A program made the position numbers and the translations under genes. A DNA stretch of 58,584 bases from Sphingobacteriales bacterium (GTDB lineage Bacteria > Bacteroidota > Bacteroidia > Chitinophagales > Chitinophagaceae), in assembly GCA_027491165.1 (NCBI GenBank), contig JAIXWS010000111.1, positions 1 through 58,584 on the forward strand, written 5' to 3'. The notes under the pieces were generated by a model that was given only the letters and a program-made list of their open reading frames with translations, searched no databases and was not told the DNA's origin. Below, piece after piece: positions 45,335-57,300 of the stretch; positions within the stretch are counted from its first letter, which is position 1, and the number at the start of each line of letters is the position of its first letter.

Positions 45335-45367
45335 AAAAAAAGTGGTCCCTAAGAATAGAGACCACTT
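45335..45367 (-). terminator. Terminator-like hairpin without an obvious gene
   Basis: AAGTGGTC (45340-45347) pairs with GACCACTT (45360-45367), with two more inner pairs across one mismatch and a 6-base loop. On the minus strand it is followed by a T-run (45335-45339). No minus-strand gene precedes it, so it may end an unknown small RNA, or structure a leader for the frame at 45389. Confidence 0.5.
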
Positions 45368-45388
45368 AACCAATAAACCGTATATAAA

Positions 45389-45469
45389 ATGAAACTACCA
45401 TTCCATTCCAAATACCGTGCCAAACTGCTTTTATCATTGGTGTTTTTAGTTTTTTGTCTTATTTCCTGA
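45389..45469 (+). other. 26-codon signal-peptide-like reading frame
   Basis: From an ATG 21 bases after the hairpin at 45340-45367, 26 codons encode a basic start (MKLPFHSKYRAK) and a strongly hydrophobic LLLSLVFLVFCLIS, like a complete signal peptide with nothing after it. It could be a leader peptide, a small membrane peptide, or the stump of a lost exported protein. Too short to call a gene with confidence. Confidence 0.35.
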
Positions 45470-45845
45470 GCATTCTAGCTGGCATACTTAATTTTAATCT
45501 ATATTCTGGATTTTATTTCTTTTCTGTGGATTTTTTTAAACCCATAAGAAGATAATTCTGAGTATTTATTTTAGACGGTCTCTCATGTTTTTATCCTGAT
45601 TAATTTGTGGCAATAATATTTTTTGGGGCACAAAAGGCTATTGACCTTATTGATTTCCCAAGTGTTGGAATTTTACTTGTTTTCTAGGACAATATGCCGT
45701 TTGTATTGCCTTTTTGAAGGGTATAATTTTTAAGAGCAATAATTGGTCAAGTTTTATGCGATACTTACAGACCTACAAACATATTTTTTGATTTATGCAG
45801 CATCGTATTGACTTAATTATATTTTTTATCCGCAGTTAAGATTTG

Positions 45846-45853
45846 TATTTTTG
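45846..45853 (+). promoter_or_regulatory. -7 element of the RSH gene
   Basis: TATTTTTG matches TAnnTTTG, 19 bases before the ATG at 45873. No clear -33 box. Confidence 0.45.
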
Positions 45854-45872
45854 ACTGTTAGCTAGCAATTTT

Positions 45873-48125
45873 ATGAGTAATACTGTATTAGAAACCTATC
45901 CATTTAACGAAGAAGAAGAAAAAAAACTGATACTCCGTGAATACAGAGCTTTATTGCGTGCCTTAAAAGAAAGAATCAAAAAGGGAGATAAAGATCGTAT
46001 CCGAAGAGCCTTTGAGATTTCGGCAGATGCTCATAAAGATATGCGTCGAAAATCTGGAGAACCTTACATATTACATCCCTTAGCCGTTGCAAAAATTGTT
46101 GTTGAAGAAATAAGTCTGGGTGTTACTTCTGTAATTTGTGCTTTGCTGCACGATGTAGTCGAAGACACTGAACTCACTCTAGAAGATATGGAAGAGGAGT
46201 TCGGATCGACCGTTGCCAAAATTATTGACGGCCTTACCAAAATTGCGATTGTAGTAGATGGCAATTCTGAAACATCTATGCAAGCCGAAAATTTTCGAAA
46301 AATATTAATGGCACTTGCCGAAGACCCTAGAGTAATTCTCATCAAACTCGCAGATCGTTTGCACAATATGCGTACTCTCGGAAGCATGGCTCGCGACAAA
46401 CAACTCAAAATTTGTTCGGAAACCACCTATATCTATGCCCCACTTGCGCATCGTTTAGGATTGTACGAAATAAAATCTGAGCTAGAGGATTTGGCCTTGA
46501 AATATACACAGCCGGAAACCTATATCACCATTGCCAATGGCCTTAAAGAAACAAAAAGAGAAAGAACAAAATATATTAATGAGTTTATAAAACCCATTAA
46601 AGAAGAGCTTGTCAAAATGGGGCTCAAATTTGACATCTATGGCCGACCAAAATCCATCAATTCTATTTGGAATAAAATTCGAACAAAGCACGTAAGTTTT
46701 GAGGAGGTGTATGACCTCTTTGCTATCCGAATAATTTTAGATTCGGAAAATGAAAAGGAGAAAGAAGATTGCTGGAAGGTTTATTCAATGATTACGAATT
46801 TTTATAGGCCTAGCCCTGATAGATTGCGCGATTGGTTAAGTGTGCCCAAAGGGAATGGCTACGAGGCTTTGCATACCACAGTTATGGGTGCTGGTGGCCG
46901 ATGGGTAGAGGTTCAAATCAAAACCCAAAGAATGAATGCCATAGCTGAAAAAGGGCTTGCAGCACATTGGAAATACAAAGAAGGAGCGCCCAAACCCCAA
47001 GAAAGCAAACTAGATGCTTGGTTGCAACAATTGCGGGATGTGTTGAGTAACCATAAAGACTCTGATACGCTCGACTTTATGCAAGATTTTAAACTGGATT
47101 TATTTTCGGAAGAAATCTATGTATATACCCCCAAAGGTGATATGCGTGTATTGCCTAAAGGTGCTACTGCATTGGATTTTGCATTTGATATCCATTCTGA
47201 ATTGGGCGCAAGATGTATTGGAGCCAAAGTTAATTACAAACTAGTCCCCCTAAGTCATCCACTGAAAAGTGGCGATCAAATAGAAGTCATTTCTTCGAGT
47301 AAGCAAAAGCCTGGTGAGGATTGGTTGAATTTGGTGATTACTGCCAAAGCTAAATCCCGTATTAAGTATTACCTCAAGGAACAAAAAAGAGAAATTGCGG
47401 AAGATGGCAAAGCAATTGTAGAAAGAAAATTAAAACATCTTGGTGTTCCGCTGAGCTCGGCTAATGCTCATGAATTGGCCATACATTTCAAAAAGCAATC
47501 ACCAACAGATGTGTACTATGCCATCGCAATTGGCAATATTGATGTAAAAGAACTCAAAGAATTCAAGCTTGTCGGCGATCGAATAATTGCTCCAGAAAAA
47601 ATAATTGAGGTTAAACCAATAGAAATTTCAGAAGACGAAACGCTTAAAAAACCCGCAAAAGGGGCTGAGTTGGTTATATTCGGTGAAAGCTCAGATAAGA
47701 TATTATACAAGTTGGCTAATTGTTGTCAACCCATTCCAGGTGATGATGTTTTTGGTTTTATAACTGCTGGAGAAGGTTTAAAAATCCATCGATCGGATTG
47801 CCCCAACGCTGCCCGTTTATTGTCCCATTATGGCCATAGAGTAGTCAAAACCAAATGGGCAAAAAACAAAGAAATTTCTTTCCTCAGTGGTGTACGTATT
47901 ACAGGCTTGGATGATGTAGGTGTAATCAAAAAAATCACGAATATCATTTCTGATTCCTTAAATATGAATATGCGTTCTATTAGCATTGATACCCAAGATG
48001 GCTTATTTGAAGGAACCATAATGGTGTATGTACATGATCGTGAGGAGTTTGATCACCTATGTAATCAACTTTCTGCCCTCGAAGGTATTAATACTGTCGA
48101 AAGAATAGAAACATCTGAAATGTAG
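45873..48125 (+). CDS. Bifunctional (p)ppGpp synthetase/hydrolase (RSH)
   Basis: 750 residues. It makes and degrades the stringent-response alarmone. In order: HD hydrolase domain with His68, and the catalytic HDVVED at 93-98 (so hydrolase is probably active), KLADRLHNMRTL; synthetase domain with NGYEALHTTVMG; TGS domain with VYTPKGDMRVLPKGATALDFAF; a conserved cysteine-containing segment (NCCQPIPGD); and a C-terminal ACT domain. Bacteroidota usually carry this long RSH. The following small gene begins a few bases after its stop. Confidence 0.95.
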   Translation: MSNTVLETYPFNEEEEKKLILREYRALLRALKERIKKGDKDRIRRAFEISADAHKDMRRKSGEPYILHPLAVAKIVVEEISLGVTSVICALLHDVVEDTELTLEDMEEEFGSTVAKIIDGLTKIAIVVDGNSETSMQAENFRKILMALAEDPRVILIKLADRLHNMRTLGSMARDKQLKICSETTYIYAPLAHRLGLYEIKSELEDLALKYTQPETYITIANGLKETKRERTKYINEFIKPIKEELVKMGLKFDIYGRPKSINSIWNKIRTKHVSFEEVYDLFAIRIILDSENEKEKEDCWKVYSMITNFYRPSPDRLRDWLSVPKGNGYEALHTTVMGAGGRWVEVQIKTQRMNAIAEKGLAAHWKYKEGAPKPQESKLDAWLQQLRDVLSNHKDSDTLDFMQDFKLDLFSEEIYVYTPKGDMRVLPKGATALDFAFDIHSELGARCIGAKVNYKLVPLSHPLKSGDQIEVISSSKQKPGEDWLNLVITAKAKSRIKYYLKEQKREIAEDGKAIVERKLKHLGVPLSSANAHELAIHFKKQSPTDVYYAIAIGNIDVKELKEFKLVGDRIIAPEKIIEVKPIEISEDETLKKPAKGAELVIFGESSDKILYKLANCCQPIPGDDVFGFITAGEGLKIHRSDCPNAARLLSHYGHRVVKTKWAKNKEISFLSGVRITGLDDVGVIKKITNIISDSLNMNMRSISIDTQDGLFEGTIMVYVHDREEFDHLCNQLSALEGINTVERIETSEM

Positions 48126-48137
48126 ACAGTGCAATAC

Positions 48138-48647
48138 ATGAAAAGTAGCTCTCAAAAATATATAGAAAAGCTCAGTGAAAATGAGCTCGCTTTCTTGAAG
48201 CAAAAAGCGCAAAAACAAGAACGTACTTTTCGAAAATTGTTAAGGGTACTGTTGCTTGGCTCTATGCTTATTTCATTCGCCGGTGCATGGGAAAATATCC
48301 ATAACGACAATAAAGTTTTCAATACAGAGACTGTTTTTTCTTGGGAAAATTATTTTATTACCTTGATTATTTTAAGCGTGTTTTTTTTAATTGCTATGGG
48401 TTTTTCAAGAAATACCGAACTCAGTAAAATTAATAAGGACATCCGGCAGCAAAAAAAAATAATTGAGCGTGTAATAATTGAGCGAAAAACGTTTTTGCCC
48501 CATAACAATACTTTTCATTTCTACCTCAATTCCCTGCATAAACTCAGTATTGAGGTAGAAGAAGAGGATTTTGCGCTTCTTGAAGAAGGCGACGAGATCA
48601 GTATTGAATATGCTCAAAATTCTGGAGTATACTTTGGTTATTTTTAG
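48138..48647 (+). CDS. Small membrane protein of unknown function
   Basis: 169 residues from the ATG at 48138; a GTG three codons earlier is possible. A charged N-terminal helix precedes two membrane helices (LLRVLLLGSMLISFAGAW, FITLIILSVFFLIAMGF), then a charged coiled-coil-like stretch and a soluble C-terminal part ending YAQNSGVYFGYF. I do not recognise a family. It starts 12 bases after the RSH stop and may share its transcript. Confidence 0.65.
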   Translation: MKSSSQKYIEKLSENELAFLKQKAQKQERTFRKLLRVLLLGSMLISFAGAWENIHNDNKVFNTETVFSWENYFITLIILSVFFLIAMGFSRNTELSKINKDIRQQKKIIERVIIERKTFLPHNNTFHFYLNSLHKLSIEVEEEDFALLEEGDEISIEYAQNSGVYFGYF

Positions 48648-48749
48648 TTTTTGTACCAGCATTCTAATGCTTATTTGTTTTTCTGAAAAAATACTCTGCT
48701 AAGTTTTACCGATACCCATTAAATTCGCAGCACTTAAAAAATCAAGCCA

Positions 48750-49523
48750 ATGACATTACTTACCGATTTGCAAGAGGGCATATTGCTCATCACTATTAAT
48801 CGCCCAGAAAAAATGAATGCTTTAAACAAAGACGTTATAAGCGACTTGAGTAAAGTTCTTGATGATGCATTTGTTACTGATGCCGTTCAGTCTATTATCC
48901 TTACAGGTGCTGGTGAAAAGGCTTTTGTAGCTGGTGCAGACATTTCAGAATTTACAGGTTTAGATGCCCCAGCCGGTAGCGCCATTGGACAACGTGGTCA
49001 AGATATGGTTTTTAGCAAAATCGAAAACGCAGCTAAGCCTATAATAGCTGCAGTAAATGGTTTTGCTTTGGGAGGAGGATGCGAATTGGCCATGAGTTGT
49101 CATGTTAGAGTAGCTAGTGAAAATGCAAAATTTGGCCAGCCTGAAGTAAACTTAGGTCTCATACCTGGTTATGGCGGTACGCAAAGACTTACCCAACTTG
49201 TGGGCAAGGGCAAAGCAATGGAATTAATCATGACTGCCGACATGATTGGTGCCGAAGAAGCGAAAAGTTTAGGACTAGTTAATCACGTTTTCCCTTTGGC
49301 TTCATTATTGGACGAAGCAAAAAAAATGGCCACAAAAATGAATAGTAAAGCACCTATTGCCATTGCGAAATCCATTGCTTTGATCAATCAAGCGGCCAAT
49401 GGTGATAAAGATGGTTTCAAAAATGAGATTATAGAATTTGGTGCCTGCTTCGAAACAGAAGACATGAAAGAGGGGGTTGCTGCCTTTATGGAAAAGCGCA
49501 AAGCTCATTTTAAGGGTATTTAA
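48750..49523 (+). CDS. Enoyl-CoA hydratase/isomerase (crotonase family)
   Basis: 257 residues. The crotonase fold with both catalytic glutamates, Glu112 (GGGCELAM) and Glu132 (FGQPEVNLGLIPG), and the oxyanion loop FVAGADISEF and YGGTQRL. The two glutamates indicate a hydratase, as in beta-oxidation or 3-hydroxybutyryl-CoA pathways. No neighbouring fatty acid gene gives its pathway. Confidence 0.93.
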   Translation: MTLLTDLQEGILLITINRPEKMNALNKDVISDLSKVLDDAFVTDAVQSIILTGAGEKAFVAGADISEFTGLDAPAGSAIGQRGQDMVFSKIENAAKPIIAAVNGFALGGGCELAMSCHVRVASENAKFGQPEVNLGLIPGYGGTQRLTQLVGKGKAMELIMTADMIGAEEAKSLGLVNHVFPLASLLDEAKKMATKMNSKAPIAIAKSIALINQAANGDKDGFKNEIIEFGACFETEDMKEGVAAFMEKRKAHFKGI

Positions 49524-49614
49524 GCTTCGAACAAATTATTTTTCGAATTTTCTTGACCAAACGCTATAATAAAAAGCAAAAGTTTATATCTTGTAGCCAA
49601 ATTTAGTATCCAAC

Positions 49615-50589
49615 ATGCGGAACAAAATTATTTGCTCTATTTTTTCAACAGTCTTAGCAATGGGGCTGTCTCATTCTGCCCAAGCGCAACTCGACAAAGA
49701 ATTTATCGAACGTAAAGGATGGTCTTTGGGTATGACTTTGGGTAACAGTGACCTTTGGGGTGATATTGGTACCAACAAAGTAAAAGATCACTATTTCAAC
49801 GACAATTATAGCAAGCACATGCGCCCATTTGGCGGTTTATATGCTCGTTACACCCTGCATCCTGCATTCGTATTGCGCGGAGGTATTAATTATGGTATGT
49901 TATCTGCAGGTGATAATATGAATGCTAACCTAGCTAAAAAGGCAGTGAATTATGAAAGTGATTCGGTACAACGATTCCAACGTAATCTTGATGTTCGTGT
50001 TAATATTTGGGAAGGCAATTTCATGTTTGAAATAAACCCTCTACGAGTTAATCCATTAAGTCGTTTGGCCAAAATGCATTTCCAACCTTACTTGTTGGCT
50101 GGTATTACGGGATATCATTTTGTATCTAAAGGAAGGTATATCAACAAAAATGGAGCGGGCGCTGCAAATGGTCAGTGGATTGATTTGTATGATTTGCACA
50201 TAGAAGGTGACGGTTTTAAAGAGGCAGGCATGCCTGCAGCCTATTCTCAATGGCAAATTGCTGTACCCTTGGGTATAGGAGGCAAATGGGACTTGAGCCC
50301 TAAAATGGCAATTGGTATTGAATATGTTTACCGCTATTGTATGACTGATTATTTAGATGGTGTCAGTCAAAATTATATTGATCCTGCACTCTATGCAAAA
50401 AATGGATTAACCCCGGAACAAGTTGTTGTTGCGACCGCAATGTCTGATAAATCTTGGGAGTTGGACAAAAATAAAGTTCATAGTCCTGGACAAAAACGTG
50501 GAAATAATGCTGGTCCAGATTCCTACTCAACATTATCGATCACCTTATTTTACAAATTTAAATCACGTTATTATCCTTGGTGGGAATAA
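49615..50589 (+). CDS. Outer membrane beta-barrel protein (DUF6089-like)
   Basis: 324 residues. A signal peptide ends near SAQAQ. The barrel-like body starts with WSLGMTLGNSDLWGDIG and RPFGGLYARYTLHPAFVLRGGINYG, resembling DUF6089/PorG-type barrels, and ends with amphipathic strands (YSTLSITLFYKF). The relation to PorG is a weak resemblance only. It carries its own terminator. Possible envelope partner of the downstream sprA, but the spacing gives no proof. Confidence 0.7.
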   Translation: MRNKIICSIFSTVLAMGLSHSAQAQLDKEFIERKGWSLGMTLGNSDLWGDIGTNKVKDHYFNDNYSKHMRPFGGLYARYTLHPAFVLRGGINYGMLSAGDNMNANLAKKAVNYESDSVQRFQRNLDVRVNIWEGNFMFEINPLRVNPLSRLAKMHFQPYLLAGITGYHFVSKGRYINKNGAGAANGQWIDLYDLHIEGDGFKEAGMPAAYSQWQIAVPLGIGGKWDLSPKMAIGIEYVYRYCMTDYLDGVSQNYIDPALYAKNGLTPEQVVVATAMSDKSWELDKNKVHSPGQKRGNNAGPDSYSTLSITLFYKFKSRYYPWWE

Positions 50590-50613
50590 AGTGAGCCCAA
50601 TATAACAACCATT

Positions 50614-50648
50614 AAGCGACGTAATAAACTACGTCGCTTTTTTTTGAG
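50614..50648 (+). terminator. Terminator after the barrel gene
   Basis: AAGCGACGTA (50614-50623) pairs with TACGTCGCTT (50630-50639) around ATAAAC, followed by eight or more Ts. Confidence 0.92.
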
Positions 50649-50696
50649 AGTAACAATCAATTTGTAATTTGCACTCGAATATTAATTTTTTAGAAA

Positions 50697-51281
50697 ATGT
50701 ACGCGTATTTACAAGGGAAAATAGCACACAAATCCCCTTCTTTGTTGTATTTGGATGTGAATGGTGTTTGTTATGAGGTGAATATAACCTTGCGTACCTA
50801 CGACTTTATCCAGCATTTAGAGCAATGCCGACTCTATACCCATGTAAAAGTAAGTGAAGATGCATGGGTTTTGTATGGTTTCGCTGATGAACAAGAAAGA
50901 ACCACTTTTCGCCAATTAATTGGTGTAAATGGGGTGGGCGCTGGTACCGCCCGAATCATATTATCTTCTTTAAGCCCCATAGAATTGGAAAGAGCAATAG
51001 TAATGGGCGATACAGGATTATTAGAGAAGGTCAAAGGAATTGGCGCCAAAACCGCACAGAGAATTGTTCTTGAATTAAAAGGGAAAATAGATACAAAGGG
51101 TGTAGTCTTGAACACAAATAATTCTCCAGAAACGCACAATACAAAGCCCAATGATGCGTTAATAGCCTTAGTAAATTTGGGCATCAGCAAAGCTGCTGCC
51201 GAAATCGCCTTAAAAAAAATACCCAACCCACACGAATTACCTGTAGAAGAGCTGGTTAAGCAAGCTTTACGCAATCTTTAA
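50697..51281 (+). CDS. ruvA: Holliday junction helicase subunit RuvA
   Basis: 194 residues. RuvA binds Holliday junctions and loads the RuvB motor. Domain I OB-fold (MYAYLQGKIAHKSP, YLDVNGVCYEVN), the two helix-hairpin-helix motifs (LIGVNGVGAGTA, VKGIGAKTAQRIVLELKGK) and a C-terminal domain III are present. It precedes sprA by 41 bases, the order often seen in Bacteroidota; ruvB is not in the window. Confidence 0.96.
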   Translation: MYAYLQGKIAHKSPSLLYLDVNGVCYEVNITLRTYDFIQHLEQCRLYTHVKVSEDAWVLYGFADEQERTTFRQLIGVNGVGAGTARIILSSLSPIELERAIVMGDTGLLEKVKGIGAKTAQRIVLELKGKIDTKGVVLNTNNSPETHNTKPNDALIALVNLGISKAAAEIALKKIPNPHELPVEELVKQALRNL

Positions 51282-51322
51282 AAAGTATCGACTACCCAAT
51301 ACACGAACATCAAGAAAACAAG

Positions 51323-54300
51323 TTGAATAACAGCAGACGGCATATTAATCTGGGGGTCAATACATTACGCTTTTTCGGGCTATTGCTTGTATTGCAATGT
51401 GTAGCATTAAACTCTATTGCCCAAAGCCCAAAATCTGCCAAAGATTCACTTAAATTTCCCCTCTATGATCACAATGAAAATTTTGTTGAGGATGGAAAAT
51501 CTACTGGGATGGATCTTAAAGACCCCAAAAACCTGCAAAAAAAAGTTGAATACGACGCCAAAGAGAACAAATATTATTTCGTTGAAAAAGTAGGCGACCA
51601 GTATATTCGTACACCTACCTTTCTTACCCAAGAAGAATATCTTAAATATAGAGCCAAACAGGATGAGACCAGTTATTGGCGTCGAAGAATGGACGCATTA
51701 ACGATGTTCAATAAAAAACCAGAGCTGCCTGTAATGTATAAAGAAGGCTTGTTCGACCGGATTTTTGGCGGCACAGGTATCCAAGTACGCCCACAAGGTA
51801 ACGTTGATGTAACCCTGGGTGGTAATTGGCAAAACATAAAGAATCCAGCACTGACGCAACGTCAACAAAAATATGGCGTGTTTAATTTTGACCTCCAGAT
51901 GAATATCAACTTATTAGCCACTATTGGTGAAAAGATGAAATTGAATATTAGTTATAACACAAAAGCCACCTTTGACTTCCAAAACGTTCAAAAATTGGAA
52001 TACACAGGTAAAGAAGATGAAATAATTAAAAAGATAGAGGCTGGTAATATTAGTTTTCCGCTCAAAAGTACATTGCTTAGTGGCCGACAATCATTATTTG
52101 GTTTAAAGACTCAATTGCAGTTTGGTCGTCTTTGGGTTACTACAGTTCTTTCTCAGCAAAAGTCAAAACAAAATAGCCTGACCATACAAGGAGGGGCCCA
52201 AACACAACAATTCACAATTAAGGCTGATGGATATGAAGAAAACAAGAATTTTCTCTTATCCCAATATTTCCGCAATACTTACAATAAAACACTTCAATCC
52301 TACCCAGTACTCAATTCTCTAGTTACCATTAATAAAATAGAGGTTTGGGTAACCAACCGAACGGGTGCCGTAAATGGGGTGCGCAGCATGCTGGCCTTTA
52401 TGGATTTGGGCGAACAGGACCCCTATAATAAAAAGTTTATACCCGGTAATATTCCCCAAGGTTTACCAGACAATGCTGCCAACAATCTTTATAGTGTCTT
52501 GCAGCAATATCCCAATGCACGCCAACAAAGTGGCGCTACAACCTCTATGAGGTCTATATTCGGAGATAGTGCTCAAGGTAAAGATTTTGAATTTACTACA
52601 GCCCGTAAATTAGCGCCAACAGAATATTCTTTTAATCCTCAGCTCGGTTATATATCTATTAACACACAAGCTAACCCTGATGATATTATAGGTGTTGCTT
52701 TTAGATACACTTATAACGGCAGCGTGTATCAAGTAGGGGAGTTTTCTGAAGATCTACCGCCCGATAGCACCAATCAAAGAGTCATCTATTTGAAATTATT
52801 GAAAGGAACCTCCAATCGCCCACAGTTACCAGTCTGGGATTTGATGATGAAAAATGTGTATGTGCTGGGAGGATTTGGTTTGTCTCGTGATAATTTCCGT
52901 TTGAATATTTTGTATCAAGATCCTGGAGGTGGAGAAAAAAGATATTTACCCGAAGGGACCTCTGCTGGCGTTCCCCTTATTACAGTGCTCAATTTAGACC
53001 GACTTAATCAGCAAAACGACCCATCCCCCGATGGGGTTTTTGATTTTGTAGAAGGGATCACTATTAATACCCAACAAGGCAAAGTGATATTCCCAGTGCT
53101 GGAACCTTTTGGTAGCGATTTAGTACCCTCTTTAGGTAATGATCCTATTTTACAAAGAAAATATCCTTATCAGATTCTGTATGATTCTACTAAAACGGTA
53201 GCACTCCAAAGTCAACAAAACAACCGCTATATCATGAGGGGTAGTTACAAATCTGCCAGTTCGAGCGAAATCTCATTAGGAGGCTTTAATATCCCACAAG
53301 GTTCAGTGCAAGTAACCGCTGGCGGGCAACGCTTGGTGGAGAATTCCGACTACCAAATTGATTATGGTTTGGGGCGTTTAAAAATCTTGAATTCAGGCAT
53401 TTTGAATTCGGGTATTCCTATTAATGTTCAATACGAAGACAATGCAACCTTTGGCTTTTTGCAACAAAATTTTTTGGGCTCCCGCCTAGACTATATTGTC
53501 AATCAAAAGTTGACTCTTGGGGGTACCTTTATGCGCCTCACAGAACGCCCCTTTACGCAGAAAACGAATATTGGCGAAGACCCTATTAAAAATACAAATA
53601 TCGGCTTGGATGCCAGTTTTCAATCCGAATTCCCTTTGCTTACGCGAGCATTAGATAAGCTCCCTATTTATTCTACCACAGCTAGTTCTTTTATCACCGC
53701 CTCGGGTGAAGTAGCTGGTTTGTTTCCTGGTCACTCTAAAGTAATCGATGGTGTAGATCCGGGTGGCACTGTCTACATAGATGATTTTGAGGGGACACGT
53801 AGTTCTTTTGATTTAAAATTCCCCATTCAAGGATGGAATATTGCTGCAACACCTGCCAATGCGAGAGGAAAAGACGGATCTATTCTTTTCCCAGAAGCGG
53901 TTTTGGATACTTTGGCTTCGGGCTATAATCGAGCTAAGTTGGCTTGGTATATGATTGAACCAACGCTTATAGATCCATTAAGCGGTGGTGTTCCTGCCTA
54001 TGTAAAAAATGATCCGAATCAACACTATATTCGAATGGTGCAATTGCAAGAGGTTTTTCCACAGACTTCGCAGAATGCCTTGCAAAATGCAGTTTCCACT
54101 TTAGATATTTCCTATTATCCGCAAGAAAGAGGGCCTTATAATTATGACACTCGAAATATAGATCCCCTTACGGGTAAATTTACCAATCCTAAAGATAGAT
54201 GGGCGGGCATTACACGCTATATTGACAATACCGATTTTGAGCAATCCAATGTTGAGTTTATTGAAATATGGATGATGGATCCATTTATGAACCAACGTTC

Positions 54301-57300
54301 CACATCGCCAGGTGGGGCAATGTACATTAACCTCGGAGACATTTCTGAAGATGTGCTTAAAGACCATAGTATGTCTTTTGAAAATGGCATTACCTTTCCT
54401 AAAAATCTCAAACAACTCGTAGCCACCCGTTGGGGATATGTGCCCAGTTTTAGTATGCAAATTACTAGGGCATTTGATAATGATCCCGCCTCTCGAAAAA
54501 CACAAGATGTTGGTTTTGATCTATTAGATAATGATGAAGAAGCTATAAAATTTGACAATTACTTAAGTAATTTGGCCTCTGTAGTTGGTCGTACTTCTTC
54601 TACCTTTTTGCAGGCTAGTACAGACCCCTCTAATGATGATTATCTGTTTTTTAGAGGAGAAGGCTTAGATGATGCCCCTATTTTGCAGCGTTATAAACGC
54701 TACAATAATATGGAAGGAAATTCACCGATTACCGATCCTAATTCTGCCTTTTCTTCTGCTGCCACTACGCTACCAGAATCAGAAGATTTGAACCGTGATA
54801 ACACCTTGAATGAAGCTGAAAATTATTATCAATATAGGATTGATTTGACCCCTAATATGCAAGTGGGTACCAATTTTATTACCAATAAATACGAAAATCC
54901 AAGTGTTACCTTGCCCAATGGTACCAAAGAACCAGAAACCTGGTATCAGTTTAAAATACCGATTACTGAGTTTCAAAATAAGGTAGGTAATATCAATGAT
55001 TTTCGATCGATTCGATTCATGAGGATGTACCTTACAGGTTTCGAGGATAGTGTAACCCTGCGTATGGCGCGATTACAATTGGGGAGAAATACTTGGCGTA
55101 GGTATATGTATTCTTTACTTACACCTGGCGAAAATATTCCTGTAGATAATTCTTCCACCGCATTTAATTTGCTTTCTGTAAGTGTTGAGGAAAATAGTAA
55201 GCGATCACCCATTCCTTATGTCATACCACCTGGTGTGCAGCGCCAACAACAGGCGGTGAGTAATGGACAAACCATTCAGCAAAATGAACAATCCATTGCT
55301 TTGCAGGTGTGCAACTTAAAAGATGGTGATGCTCGAGGCGTTTTCAAAACATTAGGTGGTGTTGATTTGCGCCAATTTGATAAATTGAGATTGTTTGTAC
55401 ATGCCGAAGCGCAAGTGGGTCAGGCTTCTTTGCAAGATGGAGACATGCAGATGTTTATGAGAATTGGTAGCGATTTTACCAATAACTACTATGAATATCG
55501 CCTTCCTTTAAATGTTACGGCTCCAGGAGCTACAGCACAAGAGGCAATTTGGCCCAAAAACAATGAATTGGATATCACACTAAGTCAACTAGTAGCCATT
55601 AAAACGCGCCGAAATGATAAAGGTCAGCCTGCATTTGTGCCCTACCAAGAAACCTTGGATAATGGAAGTACTATTGTAATCGTTGGACAACCTAATATTG
55701 GAGAAGCTAAGAATGTAATGTTGGGTATCATCAATCCCAAAAAGGACAATAGCCGTCCGGGCGATGATGGATTGCCAAAATGTGGTGAAGTGTGGTTTGA
55801 TGAGCTAAGGGTTAGCGGTTTGAGCGATCGTACAGCTTATGCAGCAGCAGGTAAAGTAAATGTGCAAATGGCAGATTTGGGTAGTGTGCGCATGAGTGGT
55901 ATGGCCAATACTGCTGGTTATGGCAATATCGACCAAAAAATAAATCAGCGCTCACAAAATAGTATGTACACATACGATGTGTCCTCTAATCTCAACATGG
56001 GTAAGTTATTACCTAAGGATTGGGGCGTTCAGTTACCCTTTTTTGTGGGATATTCTGAAAACGTAAGTAATCCCAAGTATAACCCTTATGACTTGGATCA
56101 AAAAATGGATGACCTGCTTAGTGCAACCAGTAACCCTGCTAAAAGAGATTCTTTCAGAAAGGCAGCACAAGATTTTACTTCTATCCGTAGTTTCAATGTC
56201 GCTAATGCAAGGTTTATGGGTTCTCCTAAAAAGAATAAATCAAAATTGTACAGCCTCAAAAACTTTGATTTTAGTTATTCCTACAATAAGCAGTTTAAGA
56301 GAAATTCAATGATTGAAAGTGATGATTATACCACCCAAAATTTTGGTTTGGGCTATACCTATGCTTTTAAAGGAAAATCATTTGAACCCTTTAAAAAACT
56401 GATTAAATCAAGATCGAAATGGTTGGCATTAATCAAAGAGATTAATATCAATCCGAGGCCTTCAAATTTCGCTTTCCGGAATGATATGAACCGTGTGATG
56501 AATGAAACACAAGTGCGTGTAGTAGGGGAGGGTGACTATAAAATTGCGCCTACCTTTTTCAAAAATTTTATTTGGACCAGAACCTACAATTTGCGCTGGG
56601 ACTTAACACGTTCCTTGTCTTTTGACTATAACGCAACCAATCGTTCACGTGTGGATGAACCCTTTGGGAGAATTGACAATGCCCCCAAAAGAGATTCACT
56701 CTATACAGCAATAGGTCGTTTAGGTAGAAATACCAATTTTACCCAAGCATTTAATGCCAGTTATTCTGTTCCTCTTTCCAAATTGCCCATCACCGATTGG
56801 ACAAATTTAAAACTGACTTATGGCGCTACCTACACTTGGACGGCTGCATCTCAATTGGCCCGTAGTTTGGGTAATGTTATTGGTAATACACAACAAAAGC
56901 AAATAAATGGGGAGTTAAATTTCACCCAATTATATACCAAAAACCGCTGGTTGCGTGCAGTAAATCAGCCCCCAGGGATGAAAGGGGTTAAGGGAAATGC
57001 TGTTTCGGCAATAAATAAATCTATGGCCAAAGGTGCTATGGATCCCGGAATAATTAACGCTGGTCCCAAAGATATGGCACAAATAAATGCTGCTTCAGGT
57101 GCCGATAAGAGTATGCTCGCCAACCCTAAACAGCAAGAAAAAGATAATGAACCGGAAACTAAAAAAGACAAAAAGAAAAAAGCATTCATACCGCCACTTC
57201 AGTTAAAAACCATCGACCTCACAGGGTATTCTGATCAGCAAATAGACTCTGTAAAAAAATGGCAAAAGGCAGATCTCGCAGCACGCAATAAGGCAGAAGC

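Larger units (their letters stand above)
45065..45872. other. 808-bp stretch without a normal gene
   Basis: The only reading frame of about 60 codons (45094-45276) has no start context or domain, and I do not think it is real. Two structures stand out: a terminator-like hairpin on the minus strand (45335-45367) and a 26-codon signal-peptide-like frame (45389-45469). Both are listed separately. The rest, up to the promoter of the downstream RSH gene, shows nothing I can name. Confidence 0.6.

Noticed and set aside
53390-53420. Direct repeat ILNSG-ILNSG
   Set aside because: This duplication is a normal conserved feature of SprA, not a new repeat.
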